Shown here one piece after another: positions 1 to 7,349 of a stretch of DNA of 46,708 nucleotides (the stretch's first letter is position 1; each line of letters starts with the position of its first letter). Both the position numbers and the translations under genes were made by a program. This DNA comes from Lachnospiraceae bacterium (GTDB lineage: Bacteria > Bacillota > Clostridia > Lachnospirales > Lachnospiraceae): the NCBI GenBank assembly GCA_017627275.1, contig JAGAHC010000055.1, forward strand, positions 1 through 46,708, given 5' to 3'. The notes under the pieces are model-generated. The model ran no database searches, was not told where the DNA came from, and worked only from the letters and a program-made list of their open reading frames with translations.

Positions 1-693
1 CTTCTTTGTGATCCTCCTCTTGTAAAATGCCGCAAGCGCCGCCTGGTGGTAGGCCGTGATCCAGAATTCCGCAAGGCCAAAGGACAGGATTCCCAACAGG
101 TACAGGGGGATAAAGCTGGCATGCAGCTTCAGAAGCTCTTTCCGATAGCCGCTCGTCAGCCGTTTGGACTCGACCAGCGCTTGTCTGGCGGAGATCTCCG
201 GGAAGTCGAGCGCGACAAAATAGGAAAGGCCGTAGATCAGATGGACGGCGATTCCTTCAAACAGCGCCAGGAAAAGGAACCCCACATAGACGCCGTTTAC
301 GCTTCCCGTTTTCATCAGATACAGCGCCGCCGGGAACAGGATGAGATACGGCGCGCCGAACAGCACCGTCCGTATAATGATCATTTTGTCCGGCGATGCG
401 GCCACACAGACAAACAGATCCGAGAGTCTGGGTCTTTCGGAAAAGGCCGCCTTCAGATACATCAGAGAAAGGCCTCCCTGAAAGACGCCCATAAAGATCG
501 CCACCACCAGATAGGCCGCCATGCTCACGAAGAACCAGACGCCGTCCCTTGACGGAAGCGCCGCCTCTTCGACCTGCAGAAGGAGCCCGAAAAACGACAG
601 GAACAGCATGTTTGCGAGGGCGCAGACATGAATGCTCGTCAGAAGGCTTACTCTGGCATCGGATTTGATTTCACGAACGCTTAGCGTATTCAT
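1..693 (-). CDS. DUF975-like integral membrane protein (3' part missing)
   Basis: This frame is open from an ATG at 693 to the left edge of the window, so about 230 residues are seen and the C terminus is missing. The protein starts with a short basic segment ending in VREIKSDAR, followed by several hydrophobic segments (for example FLSFFGLLLQ and FLFLALFEGIAVHLIYGL) separated by short loops, and later a charged stretch around ARQALVESKRLTSGYRKELL. This layout resembles the DUF975 family of clostridial membrane proteins of unknown function; the assignment is by pattern only. Its start lies 3 bases after the stop of the small membrane protein upstream, so it is very probably the last visible gene of the clpX-like operon. 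Function unknown. Confidence 0.6.
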   Translation of the reverse strand, partial: MNTLSVREIKSDARVSLLTSIHVCALANMLFLSFFGLLLQVEEAALPSRDGVWFFVSMAAYLVVAIFMGVFQGGLSLMYLKAAFSERPRLSDLFVCVAASPDKMIIIRTVLFGAPYLILFPAALYLMKTGSVNGVYVGFLFLALFEGIAVHLIYGLSYFVALDFPEISARQALVESKRLTSGYRKELLKLHASFIPLYLLGILSFGLAEFWITAYHQAALAAFYKRRITKK

Positions 694-696
694 GCT

Positions 697-1065
697 TTAG
701 GAAAACAGTCCTCCGTACTGGTTTAAGAAAGCCTCCAGGCTCATCCCGTAGTACCGCTTCATCACATCATTGGCGTAGTTATAGAACTCCGGATCGCTGA
801 AGATCCTGTAAAACACATAGATGGTCGAAAGAAGGAGGAGGCTGTTGATGATAACGGCAGCGACACCCATCGCACAGGCGGCTGCTCCCTTCCCCCGGAG
901 TCTCGTTTCTCTCCCTTTCGAAATAATGGCAAGGACGATGGCGACCGGCGCCATGGAAAGCGGCATGATCACCGGAACGGCCAGGGTGGAGACCAGGGCC
1001 ATTCCCGAAAGGATCAGCGCGATATTGGCAAGCCTTGCGGCTTCGATCCGGTTTTCTTCTGTCAT
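697..1065 (-). CDS. Small membrane protein, DUF4190-like
   Basis: A 122-residue protein with two or three hydrophobic segments: about residues 15-50, where two helices appear to be joined by a Pro/Met-rich turn (VPVIMPLSMAPVAIVLA), and about 62-85. A KGRETRLRGKGAAA loop lies between them. The small N-terminal pair followed by an internal basic loop resembles DUF4190-type membrane proteins, whose function is not known. The C-terminal 35 residues are soluble and aromatic-rich (YNYAND, YYGMSLEAF). It lies 12 bases downstream of the lspA-like gene and 3 bases upstream of the DUF975-like gene, so it is part of the same transcript. No strong ribosome site is visible, which fits translational coupling. 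Confidence 0.6.
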   Translation of the reverse strand: MTEENRIEAARLANIALILSGMALVSTLAVPVIMPLSMAPVAIVLAIISKGRETRLRGKGAAACAMGVAAVIINSLLLLSTIYVFYRIFSDPEFYNYANDVMKRYYGMSLEAFLNQYGGLFS

Positions 1066-1077
1066 CGTTTTTCTTTC

Positions 1078-1569
1078 TTACTCTCTGTTATTCTGTTTCC
1101 TGCTCTTCCATACGGCGCCCGCGCCGATCAGCACCATGCCGGCAAAGAGGGAAAAATCAGCCAGGTTGTAGACGACTGCTTTTTCTCCGTGCCGTACGGC
1201 CAGGTAATCCGTCACTTCCTGTTTGACCACGCGGTCCAGGGTGTTGGATAGTCCTCCGCCGAAGGACAGCGCCAGTCCCATCTTCGTAAAGGGGTCTTCT
1301 TTTTTCTGCAGCGCTTTTGCGAATCCGACCCCGGTCGCCGCGCAGACGGCAGCGGACGTGAGGCGAATGAGCGCAGGGTATTTGTCCAGACGGTTCAGCG
1401 CAAAGCCTTTGTTTTTCACATGCTGCAGACTGACCTTGTCTGCAGGCGCAAAGGACAGCGGGACGCTCTTTTGCAGGGGAAGGTTTCGTTCCGCCTCCCG
1501 TTTGCAGAGCTGATCCGCCGTAAAGGCAAGGAGCACAGCGGTGATGTACGGATTCTTTTTCTCAGGCAT
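1078..1569 (-). CDS. Signal peptidase II (LspA)-like membrane protein
   Basis: A protein of about 163 residues that matches the signal peptidase II pattern. It has an N-terminal helix containing ADQLCKR (compare the family's DQ.sK), an NKGFAL segment (family NxGaaf), a GGGLSNTLDR segment and a YNLADFSLFAG segment. The two aspartates in NTLDR and NLAD correspond to the known catalytic pair of aspartyl lipoprotein signal peptidases. It differs from housekeeping LspA in its loops (many Lys/Glu in ALQKKEDPFTKMG), so it may be a second, divergent enzyme or a specialised paralog. The start is uncertain: ATG at 1569 overlaps the clpX-like stop by 8 bases, while ATG at 1584 would overlap by 23. Neither has a good ribosome site, so coupling to clpX translation is likely. 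Confidence 0.72.
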   Translation of the reverse strand: MPEKKNPYITAVLLAFTADQLCKREAERNLPLQKSVPLSFAPADKVSLQHVKNKGFALNRLDKYPALIRLTSAAVCAATGVGFAKALQKKEDPFTKMGLALSFGGGLSNTLDRVVKQEVTDYLAVRHGEKAVVYNLADFSLFAGMVLIGAGAVWKSRKQNNRE

Positions 1570-3118
1570 TCCCGGTCTGTGCATTCTTCGGCATCACCTC
1601 CACCTCGATGGTAGGCGTATCCTTTGCTTCGATCCTCTTTGGTTCTCCATCCTGTCTGATCTCGATGCGCGGTCCGCCTTTTCCTTCGATATACTCTCCG
1701 GTAATCGTGACCGTGCCGATGTTGTCGTCCTTCGGGATCTCATACATGATATCCAGCATATATTCTTCGATGATGGAGCGCAGCGCTCTGGCGCCCGTAT
1801 CTTTTTCCATCGCCTTTCTGGCAATGGCATGCAGGGCATCGTCGCTGAACTCCAGTTTCACCTCATCCAGTTCCAGCAGTTTCTGGTACTGTTTGATGAT
1901 CGCGTTCTTGGGTTCCTTCAGGATCTTGACGAGCATATCCTCATCCAGTCCCTGCATGGTGCAGGTGACAGGCAGTCTTCCGATGAATTCCGGGATCATT
2001 CCGAAATGCCGAAGGTCCTCGTTCGTCACCTTGTCCAGGATATTTTTGTCGTGATCCACTTCGTCCTTTAAGTCGGACTGGAAACCGAACGATGACTGCT
2101 TCTTCAGTCTGGAACGGATGATGTTCTCCAGGTCCGGGAAGGCGCCTCCGCAGATAAAGAGGATGTTTCTGGTGTTCACCGTCGTCATCGGGACCATGGC
2201 GTTCTTGGAGCCTGCGCCGACCGGCACCTCCACCTCTGCGCCTTCCAGCAGTTTTAAGAGTCCCTGCTGCACGGATTCCCCGCTGACGTCTCTGGTGCGG
2301 AGCTCCTGTTTCTTTGCGATCTTGTCGATCTCGTCGATGAAGACGATGCCCTTTTCCGTCTTCTCCAGGTCATCGTCTGCCGCCGACAAAAGTTTCGACA
2401 CCACGCTCTCGATGTCGTCTCCGATGTAGCCGGCTTCCGTGAGCGACGTCGCGTCCGCAATGGCAAGCGGCACGTCCAGGAGCCTTGCCAGCGTGCGGAC
2501 CAGATAGGTCTTGCCGCAGCCGGTCGGTCCGATCAGAAGGATGTTGGATTTCTCGATCTCGATATCATCCATCGTCCCCGTCTTTACACGCTTGTAGTGG
2601 TTGTAGGCCGCTACGGAAATGACCTTCTTCGCGTGTTCCTGTCCGATGACGTACTTGTCCAGTTCTTCCTTGATCTTGTGCGGGGCCGGGATATTGTCGA
2701 TGGAAAAGACCGGTTTGATGGTATCGTCCCGTTTCTTTTTGGCTGGCGCGCGCCGTCCGCCGTACGGATAGCCGCCCAGAAGATCGCCCAGATTTAAGAA
2801 GCTGATCGAAGGACGCTTTCCGCTCTCCTTCTTTTCTTCTTCTCCCTCTTTTGTCTCTTCTGTCTCGGAAGACGCCGTCTTACCCGTCTCCTCCTTTGCG
2901 GAAGGATCCTGCAGACCCAGCATGTTCAGGGTGTCTCCCAGGGTCTCCGGGTTCATCATGCCGGAAAAATCCATCCGGCTTGCCGTATCCATCATTTTCT
3001 GCATGCATTCCGGGCACACGTGAAAGCCGTTCGGAAGATGGATCATCTTTCCCGTCTCCGACGACGGCTTTCTGCACATCATGCAGTATTCTGTGTTGTT
3101 CTGTTCAAAATCGCTCAT
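1562..3118 (-). CDS. clpX: ClpX-like AAA+ unfoldase, long acidic-linker paralog
   Basis: A 518-residue AAA+ protein, about 100 longer than usual ClpX. An N-terminal four-cysteine zinc-binding domain (C12, C15, C35, C38) is followed by an acidic Glu/Lys/Ser-rich linker (about 72-105) and then the AAA+ core. The core has Walker A GPTGCGKT (197-204), pore loop GYIGDD (230-235), Walker B VFIDEID (259-265), a SGESVQQ loop and sensor-2 GARALR (442-447). The ClpP-docking IGF tripeptide appears as FGF (344-346), so ClpP binding is plausible but altered. ClpX feeds unfolded substrates to ClpP. No clpP or lon lies beside it here, and the zinc domain and linker differ from housekeeping ClpX, so I infer a second ClpX. 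A candidate promoter lies at 3181-3210, and AAAGGATACATAG precedes the ATG. Confidence 0.9.
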   Translation of the reverse strand: MSDFEQNNTEYCMMCRKPSSETGKMIHLPNGFHVCPECMQKMMDTASRMDFSGMMNPETLGDTLNMLGLQDPSAKEETGKTASSETEETKEGEEEKKESGKRPSISFLNLGDLLGGYPYGGRRAPAKKKRDDTIKPVFSIDNIPAPHKIKEELDKYVIGQEHAKKVISVAAYNHYKRVKTGTMDDIEIEKSNILLIGPTGCGKTYLVRTLARLLDVPLAIADATSLTEAGYIGDDIESVVSKLLSAADDDLEKTEKGIVFIDEIDKIAKKQELRTRDVSGESVQQGLLKLLEGAEVEVPVGAGSKNAMVPMTTVNTRNILFICGGAFPDLENIIRSRLKKQSSFGFQSDLKDEVDHDKNILDKVTNEDLRHFGMIPEFIGRLPVTCTMQGLDEDMLVKILKEPKNAIIKQYQKLLELDEVKLEFSDDALHAIARKAMEKDTGARALRSIIEEYMLDIMYEIPKDDNIGTVTITGEYIEGKGGPRIEIRQDGEPKRIEAKDTPTIEVEVMPKNAQTGNA

Positions 3119-3180
3119 CTATGTATCCTTTTTGTCTGTTTACTGCTATTCCTTCCGGTATAAAATCCGTGAGAATAATT

Positions 3181-3210
3181 ATTATACATCAGCAGAGCCC
3201 GCCCATACAA
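3181..3210 (-). promoter_or_regulatory. Candidate promoter of the clpX-like operon
   Basis: On the minus strand TTGTAT (3205-3210) and TATAAT (3181-3186) are separated by 18 bases, 62 bases or more before the ATG at 3118. A Fur-like 7-1-7 sequence (TGAGAAT-A-ATTATTA on the plus strand, 3170-3184) overlaps the -10 end. Its two halves differ at two positions, so this operator is only a possibility. Confidence 0.5.
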
Positions 3211-3234
3211 CGAACGGAAGGCAGGCTCTGCTGA
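3189..3234. repeat. 11-bp inverted repeat between htrA and clpX-like gene
   Basis: TCAGCAGAGCC (3189-3199) pairs perfectly with GGCTCTGCTGA (3224-3234) across a 24-base loop. It lies downstream of the htrA stop (3264) and could act as a weak terminator, but no T-run follows. The repeat also brackets the -35 of the candidate clpX promoter, so a regulatory role is equally possible. Confidence 0.5.
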
Positions 3235-3263
3235 CAATGACAGGAAATGGTGTGTACTTTGTA

Positions 3264-4676
3264 TCAGAAGTTGAACGGGAACGGGAAGTATTCAAACAAT
3301 TTTCCTTCCCAGCCTTCCGTCGACGGAGCCTCCTGCACGGGGTTTTCCTCCTTCGGTTCCGCCGTCTGCTCTTCCGCGTTTTCTTCCGCGTTTTCTTCCT
3401 CGTAGTCTCCGAGGATCTCTCTGCTGCCGAGCGTCAGGGTGATCTCTTTTTCAACATACTCTCCGTCGTCCGCACGGTTGACGGTCAGGGTGATCTCTTC
3501 GCCCGCCTTATAGTAGGTCAGTCTCTTCTTTAAGTCTTCCATGGTGCTGACCTTGATCTTGTCCACTGCCGTGATGATGTCGCCCTTCTTCAGTTCGGAC
3601 TCATCCGCCGCAGATCCTTCGATGATCTCCACGATGTAGGCGCCCTTCGGCATGTTGTAGGCTTTCGAGATGTCCTGCGTCACGCTGACACCGTTGATGC
3701 CGAGCGCTCCTCTGTCCTTTTCATCGACCAGGTCTCTGGTCTCCATCGCCATCAGGTCTTCGATGATGGGCATGGCCTTGGAGATCGGAATGGCAAATCC
3801 CATGCCTTCGATGGTCATGCCGCCCAGCTTGTTGGAGTTGATGCCGACGACTTCTCCGTTGATGTTTAAGAGCGCGCCGCCGGAATTCCCCTGGTTGATC
3901 GCAGCGTCCGTCTGAATGTAGGAGTTGCTGTTGCCGTCCTCTGTCGGGATCTCGCGGTTCAAGGCGCTGATGACGCCAGCCGTCACGGACTGGCCGTAGC
4001 CAAGCGCGTTGCCGATGGCGATGGCCGGTTCCCCGATCTTCAGATTGTCGGAATCCCCGATCTCCGCCACGGAAATCGCTGCCTGCGTGCTTGCGGACAG
4101 ATCTTTGAGTTTGACGGAAATGACCGCCAGGTCATTGTCCGGATCCGTTCCCTTTAAGGTCGCCGCCGCTGTCTCGTCATCGATGAACTGCACTTCCAGC
4201 GAATCCTCGCCGTCGACCACGTGGTTGTTGGTGACGATCAGGAGTTCCTCTCCGTCTTTTTCCAGTATGATGCCGCTTCCCGCAGCCTGTCCTTCCTGGG
4301 TATAGGTCATGCCGAACCAGTTGATGTCCTGCGTGTAGTTGTTATAGACCGATACGATGGAGGGCATGGCCTTTTCTACGACTTCCGTCACGTCGGTGAC
4401 GACCGTGGTCACGCCGGTGCTTTTCCTGGTCTGTTCCTCCTGCGCCGGCTCTTCCGCTTCCTTCGTTTCTTCCTCTTCCACGGTCGCCGCGCTTCCCTTT
4501 GCGTTCAGGACGTTGGTCGCCGTCTCCGCCCGCATGGGGCCTCTGCCGTAGACGACCAGCGCGCCGATCGCGATCACGGAGACCAGGAGCATCGCCAGCA
4601 CGACCTTGATGTCTCTGCGGTTTTTCTTTGGTGTATTCTCGTAAGTATTGTTTTCGTAAGAATTGCTTTCGTACAT
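3264..4676 (-). CDS. htrA: HtrA/DegP-like membrane-anchored serine protease
   Basis: A 470-residue S1C-type protease. It has a short cytoplasmic Asn/Tyr-rich N terminus, one transmembrane anchor (about 23-44), an acidic Glu-rich linker (65-85), a trypsin-like domain and one PDZ domain (about 320-417). The catalytic triad is visible: His152 in TNNHVVDG, Asp182 in DPDNDLAV and Ser265 in INQGNSGGALL. The extracytoplasmic protease degrades or refolds misfolded envelope proteins. An unusual Glu-rich tail (about 424-448) ends in an aromatic GKLFEYFPFPFNF segment that is not part of the usual family architecture. The ATG is preceded by CAGGAGGTAGGGAA. It stands alone between the glycan locus and the clpX-like operon, with a palindrome upstream at 4706-4731. 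Confidence 0.95.
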   Translation of the reverse strand: MYESNSYENNTYENTPKKNRRDIKVVLAMLLVSVIAIGALVVYGRGPMRAETATNVLNAKGSAATVEEEETKEAEEPAQEEQTRKSTGVTTVVTDVTEVVEKAMPSIVSVYNNYTQDINWFGMTYTQEGQAAGSGIILEKDGEELLIVTNNHVVDGEDSLEVQFIDDETAAATLKGTDPDNDLAVISVKLKDLSASTQAAISVAEIGDSDNLKIGEPAIAIGNALGYGQSVTAGVISALNREIPTEDGNSNSYIQTDAAINQGNSGGALLNINGEVVGINSNKLGGMTIEGMGFAIPISKAMPIIEDLMAMETRDLVDEKDRGALGINGVSVTQDISKAYNMPKGAYIVEIIEGSAADESELKKGDIITAVDKIKVSTMEDLKKRLTYYKAGEEITLTVNRADDGEYVEKEITLTLGSREILGDYEEENAEENAEEQTAEPKEENPVQEAPSTEGWEGKLFEYFPFPFNF

Positions 4677-4705
4677 TTCCCTACCTCCTGTACTGCAAAA
4701 AAATA

Positions 4706-4731
4706 CTTTGTATGGTTTTCATCATACAAAG
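4706..4731. promoter_or_regulatory. Palindrome upstream of htrA (possible operator)
   Basis: CTTTGTATG and CATACAAAG form a perfect 9-bp inverted repeat around an 8-base spacer, 30 bases before the htrA ATG. On the minus strand it contains a TATGAT that could be a -10, although no good -35 was found at standard spacing. It may be an operator for an envelope-stress regulator or a hairpin in the leader. No known consensus was recognised. Confidence 0.45.
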
Positions 4732-4799
4732 CATTTGTGTTCAAAATGTGTCATTTTTGAGAGAATCCTGTGACGCCCTTTTTGCGGAAGGATCGGCAA

Positions 4800-5066
4800 T
4801 CAGTCCTCTTCGATGATGCGGATCTCCAGGTAATCGAAGTCGATCGGTTCCATGAAGGCATCCGCCGTAAAGCGGGCGCGCGCGTGCTTCTGAAAGTCCC
4901 GGATCGTCACGTCGAGCCAGATGGGCTTGGCAAGGTCAAACTCCTCGCAGGCCTTTTCCAGTCCCTTCAGCACCTTGTGCGTTCTGGTGTCGTCCGACGC
5001 GTCCTCGATCACGGTATCCCGCAGAAGGTGCGTGTCCTTCCATTGTCTCACCCAGAGCCGGAACAT
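4800..5066 (-). CDS. 88-residue soluble protein of unknown function
   Basis: The longer open frame upstream overlaps galE in another frame and is not coding. The true start is the ATG at 5066 (protein begins MFRLWVRQWKDTHLLRD), with GGTAAGGG just before it and only 4 bases after the galE stop. The protein is small, charged and free of membrane segments, and ends in the acidic DYLEIRIIEED. The part reading DDTRTHKVLKGLEKACEEFDLAKPIWLD looks helical. The sequence resembles a short conserved hypothetical protein seen in related Clostridia, from memory only; no function is assigned. It is the last gene of the glycan operon, 123 bases before the htrA start. Confidence 0.75.
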   Translation of the reverse strand: MFRLWVRQWKDTHLLRDTVIEDASDDTRTHKVLKGLEKACEEFDLAKPIWLDVTIRDFQKHARARFTADAFMEPIDFDYLEIRIIEED

Positions 5067-5070
5067 GCCC

Positions 5071-6084
5071 TTACCTGTATCCGTTCGGGTTGCTGCTCTG
5101 CCAGTTCCAGGCATCGGCGCACATGTCTCTGATGCCGTACTTCGCTTCCCAGGAAAGCTCCTTCTTTGCCTTTTCCGGCGAAGCATAGCAGGCGGCGATG
5201 TCTCCCGGGCGGCGCGGATCGATGACATAGGGGATCGTCTTCCCCGTCGCTTCCTCGAAATTGCGGACGATGTCCAGGACGCTGTATCCCACGCCCGTTC
5301 CCAGGTTATAGATAAAGAGGCCGTTTCCTTCCTCGATCTTGCGAAGCGCGCTGACGTGGCCTTTTGCGAGGTCGACCACGTGGATGTAATCCCGCACTCC
5401 CGTTCCGTCCGGCGTGTCGTAGTCATTGCCGAACACGTGGAGCTCTTTCAGTTTGCCGACGGCCACCTGCGTGATGTAGGGCATCAGATTGTTCGGGATG
5501 CCGTTCGGATTCTCCCCGATCAGTCCGCTCTTATGCGCGCCGATGGGATTGAAGTAGCGCAGGATGACGATGCTCCAGGTCTCATCCGCCTTCTGGATAT
5601 CCGTCAGGACCTGCTCCAGCATGGACTTGGTCCACCCGTACGGATTGGTGCAGACTCCCTTGGGGCAGTCTTCCGTGATCGGGACAAAGGCCGGATCCCC
5701 GTAGACCGTTGCCGAGGAGGAAAAGATGAGTTTCTTACAATCGTGTTTCTTCATCACATCCAGCAGGATGAGGGTCCCGGAGATATTGTTCTCGTAATAC
5801 TCCCAGGGTTTTGCGACGGATTCGCCGACCGCCTTCAGGCCCGCAAAATGGATGACCGCATCCGGCTTCTCCCGGGAAAAGATCTCTTCCATCTTCTCTC
5901 TGTCGCGGATGTCCGCTTCGTAAAACACCGTCTCTTTGCCGGTGATCTTCTCCAGCCTGTGCAGCACTTCCCTGTCGGCGTTGACCAGATTGTCGACGAT
6001 AACAGGCTCCATGCCCGCCTCATGCAGTTCCACGATGGTGTGGCTGCCGATAAAACCGGCGCCGCCCGTAACCAGTATTTTCAT
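5071..6084 (-). CDS. galE: UDP-glucose/UDP-GlcNAc 4-epimerase
   Basis: A 337-residue short-chain dehydrogenase of the GalE type. It has the Rossmann start MKILVTGGAGFIGSH, SSSATVYGDP carrying the catalytic Ser/Thr region, and YGWTK with the YxxxK catalytic pair. The family epimerises C4 of UDP-glucose/galactose, and some members also act on the N-acetyl forms. The ATG at 6084 is chosen because TAGGAGAACAC sits just upstream; an upstream frame extension of 12 codons lacks such a site. It lies 8 bases after the UDP-sugar pyrophosphorylase, so the pair probably supplies UDP-Glc/Gal or UDP-GlcNAc/GalNAc to the glycan locus. Confidence 0.95.
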   Translation of the reverse strand: MKILVTGGAGFIGSHTIVELHEAGMEPVIVDNLVNADREVLHRLEKITGKETVFYEADIRDREKMEEIFSREKPDAVIHFAGLKAVGESVAKPWEYYENNISGTLILLDVMKKHDCKKLIFSSSATVYGDPAFVPITEDCPKGVCTNPYGWTKSMLEQVLTDIQKADETWSIVILRYFNPIGAHKSGLIGENPNGIPNNLMPYITQVAVGKLKELHVFGNDYDTPDGTGVRDYIHVVDLAKGHVSALRKIEEGNGLFIYNLGTGVGYSVLDIVRNFEEATGKTIPYVIDPRRPGDIAACYASPEKAKKELSWEAKYGIRDMCADAWNWQSSNPNGYR

Positions 6085-6092
6085 GTGTTCTC

Positions 6093-7319
6093 CTATAGTT
6101 CGATGCCGTTTCGTTTGCACAGCTCTTTGGCGGTCTCGACCGAATCCACGCCGGTCTTATTCTTGATCGGCGCAAATTCCCTTTCCCGCTCCACCTCAAA
6201 GGGCAGGCAGTCCTTCAGGCGGTGGATCATGTCGAGAACCAGCTGTTCGTATTTAAAGCCGTTTGGTTCTTCGGGTTTGATGAGGTTGCCTTCTTCGTCC
6301 AGATGCGGGATCTTCTTCTCGACGATGTGCAGCGGGAAGTCCACGTTCATGATCTCTTCCAAATCCTTTTCCCGGAACAGGTAGTTTAAGATCACCCCAA
6401 AGTTATACGCGGGTTCGCCTTTTTCGTTCTTGGCATCCAACAGTTCCGGTGTCATATCGTAGTATTCGACGATGGACGGCCTTCCGTCTTCCAGACACAG
6501 GGCGCCCACCTTCTCATGGATGTCCGCCTTTCTGACGCACTTGGCGCCGGAGGCGGCGCCGCTTAAGATCGTTGCGCCCACAAACACGGGATCCGCGATG
6601 CGCTGCAGGACATTGTCGACTGCAAAGACGTTGAGCCACTCGATTCCCATCTCGCGGATCTTCTCCACCAGGCCCGCCTTGTGCATCGAGGAAAACCATC
6701 CGCCGTTGCCGTTGGGACTGGTCGCGATCCTCCCCTTCTCTTCCAGATAGACCTTCCCGTCATAGTCCGTTGCCGGCGCCATGTCCTGTTCAAAGAAGAA
6801 GACGAAGTCCTTATCGTATCCGAAGTAATTCATCTTTTCCATGAAGTCCACGGTGATGTCATGGTTCTTCTCGCTCGTCATGATAAAGAAGGGCACCGGC
6901 CGACCCGCTTCCCTTACGACGTCCATCGTATTCTCGATCAGCCGCTCCATGATGTAGACCGGTTTGGTCTCTCCGATGTCATACATGCACTTGGGAGCAT
7001 CGGACCCCAGGCGCGTTCCCATGCCGCCCGCAAGAAGCACGGCGCCGACCTTTCCTTCCCGGATGGCGGCAAGTCCCGCTTCCCGGAACACATCCTTTTT
7101 TTCTTCGATCTCGGAAAGTTCCATGGCGGACAGCGGTTCAATGACGCCGCGTGTTTCCACGTTGCTCTTGTCCTTCGCAAAATGCGTCATGGAAAAATCA
7201 GTCTTTTCGATCTGCGAAAGAAGGTCTTTTTTCTCCTCCTCTCCCAGCTCGTCGTAGTACCGCAACAGGTGCTCCTGTCCGAACTCCTTCAGTTTTCCCA
7301 CTGCTTCTTCATACGTCAT
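6093..7319 (-). CDS. UDP-sugar pyrophosphorylase (UDPGP/AGX-QRI1 type)
   Basis: A 408-residue nucleotidyltransferase with the signature LLAGGMGTRLGSDAPK (about residues 96-111), as in the eukaryote-type UDPGP family. The family includes UDP-N-acetylhexosamine pyrophosphorylase and UDP-glucose pyrophosphorylase. Further family blocks are FAVDNVLQRIADP, and PAYNFGVILNYLF late in the core. It makes a UDP-sugar from UTP and a sugar 1-phosphate. AGX-like enzymes favour GlcNAc-1-P or GalNAc-1-P, but the substrate cannot be fixed from sequence. It is not the bacterial GalU or GlmU fold. The start is supported by AAAAAAGGAGGCAGCCG. It sits between a fucosyltransferase-type gene and galE in the glycan operon. 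Confidence 0.85.
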   Translation of the reverse strand: MTYEEAVGKLKEFGQEHLLRYYDELGEEEKKDLLSQIEKTDFSMTHFAKDKSNVETRGVIEPLSAMELSEIEEKKDVFREAGLAAIREGKVGAVLLAGGMGTRLGSDAPKCMYDIGETKPVYIMERLIENTMDVVREAGRPVPFFIMTSEKNHDITVDFMEKMNYFGYDKDFVFFFEQDMAPATDYDGKVYLEEKGRIATSPNGNGGWFSSMHKAGLVEKIREMGIEWLNVFAVDNVLQRIADPVFVGATILSGAASGAKCVRKADIHEKVGALCLEDGRPSIVEYYDMTPELLDAKNEKGEPAYNFGVILNYLFREKDLEEIMNVDFPLHIVEKKIPHLDEEGNLIKPEEPNGFKYEQLVLDMIHRLKDCLPFEVEREREFAPIKNKTGVDSVETAKELCKRNGIEL

Positions 7320-7349
7320 CGGCTGCCTCCTTTTTTGACTTCTGTTCTG

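Noticed and set aside
5067-5426. Upstream extension of the 88-residue gene into galE
   Set aside because: The extension is galE read in another frame; the short start has a ribosome site and good spacing.
4921-6384. A 487-codon plus-strand open frame opposite galE
   Set aside because: Antisense shadow of galE, which has intact active-site motifs; no coding signal of its own.
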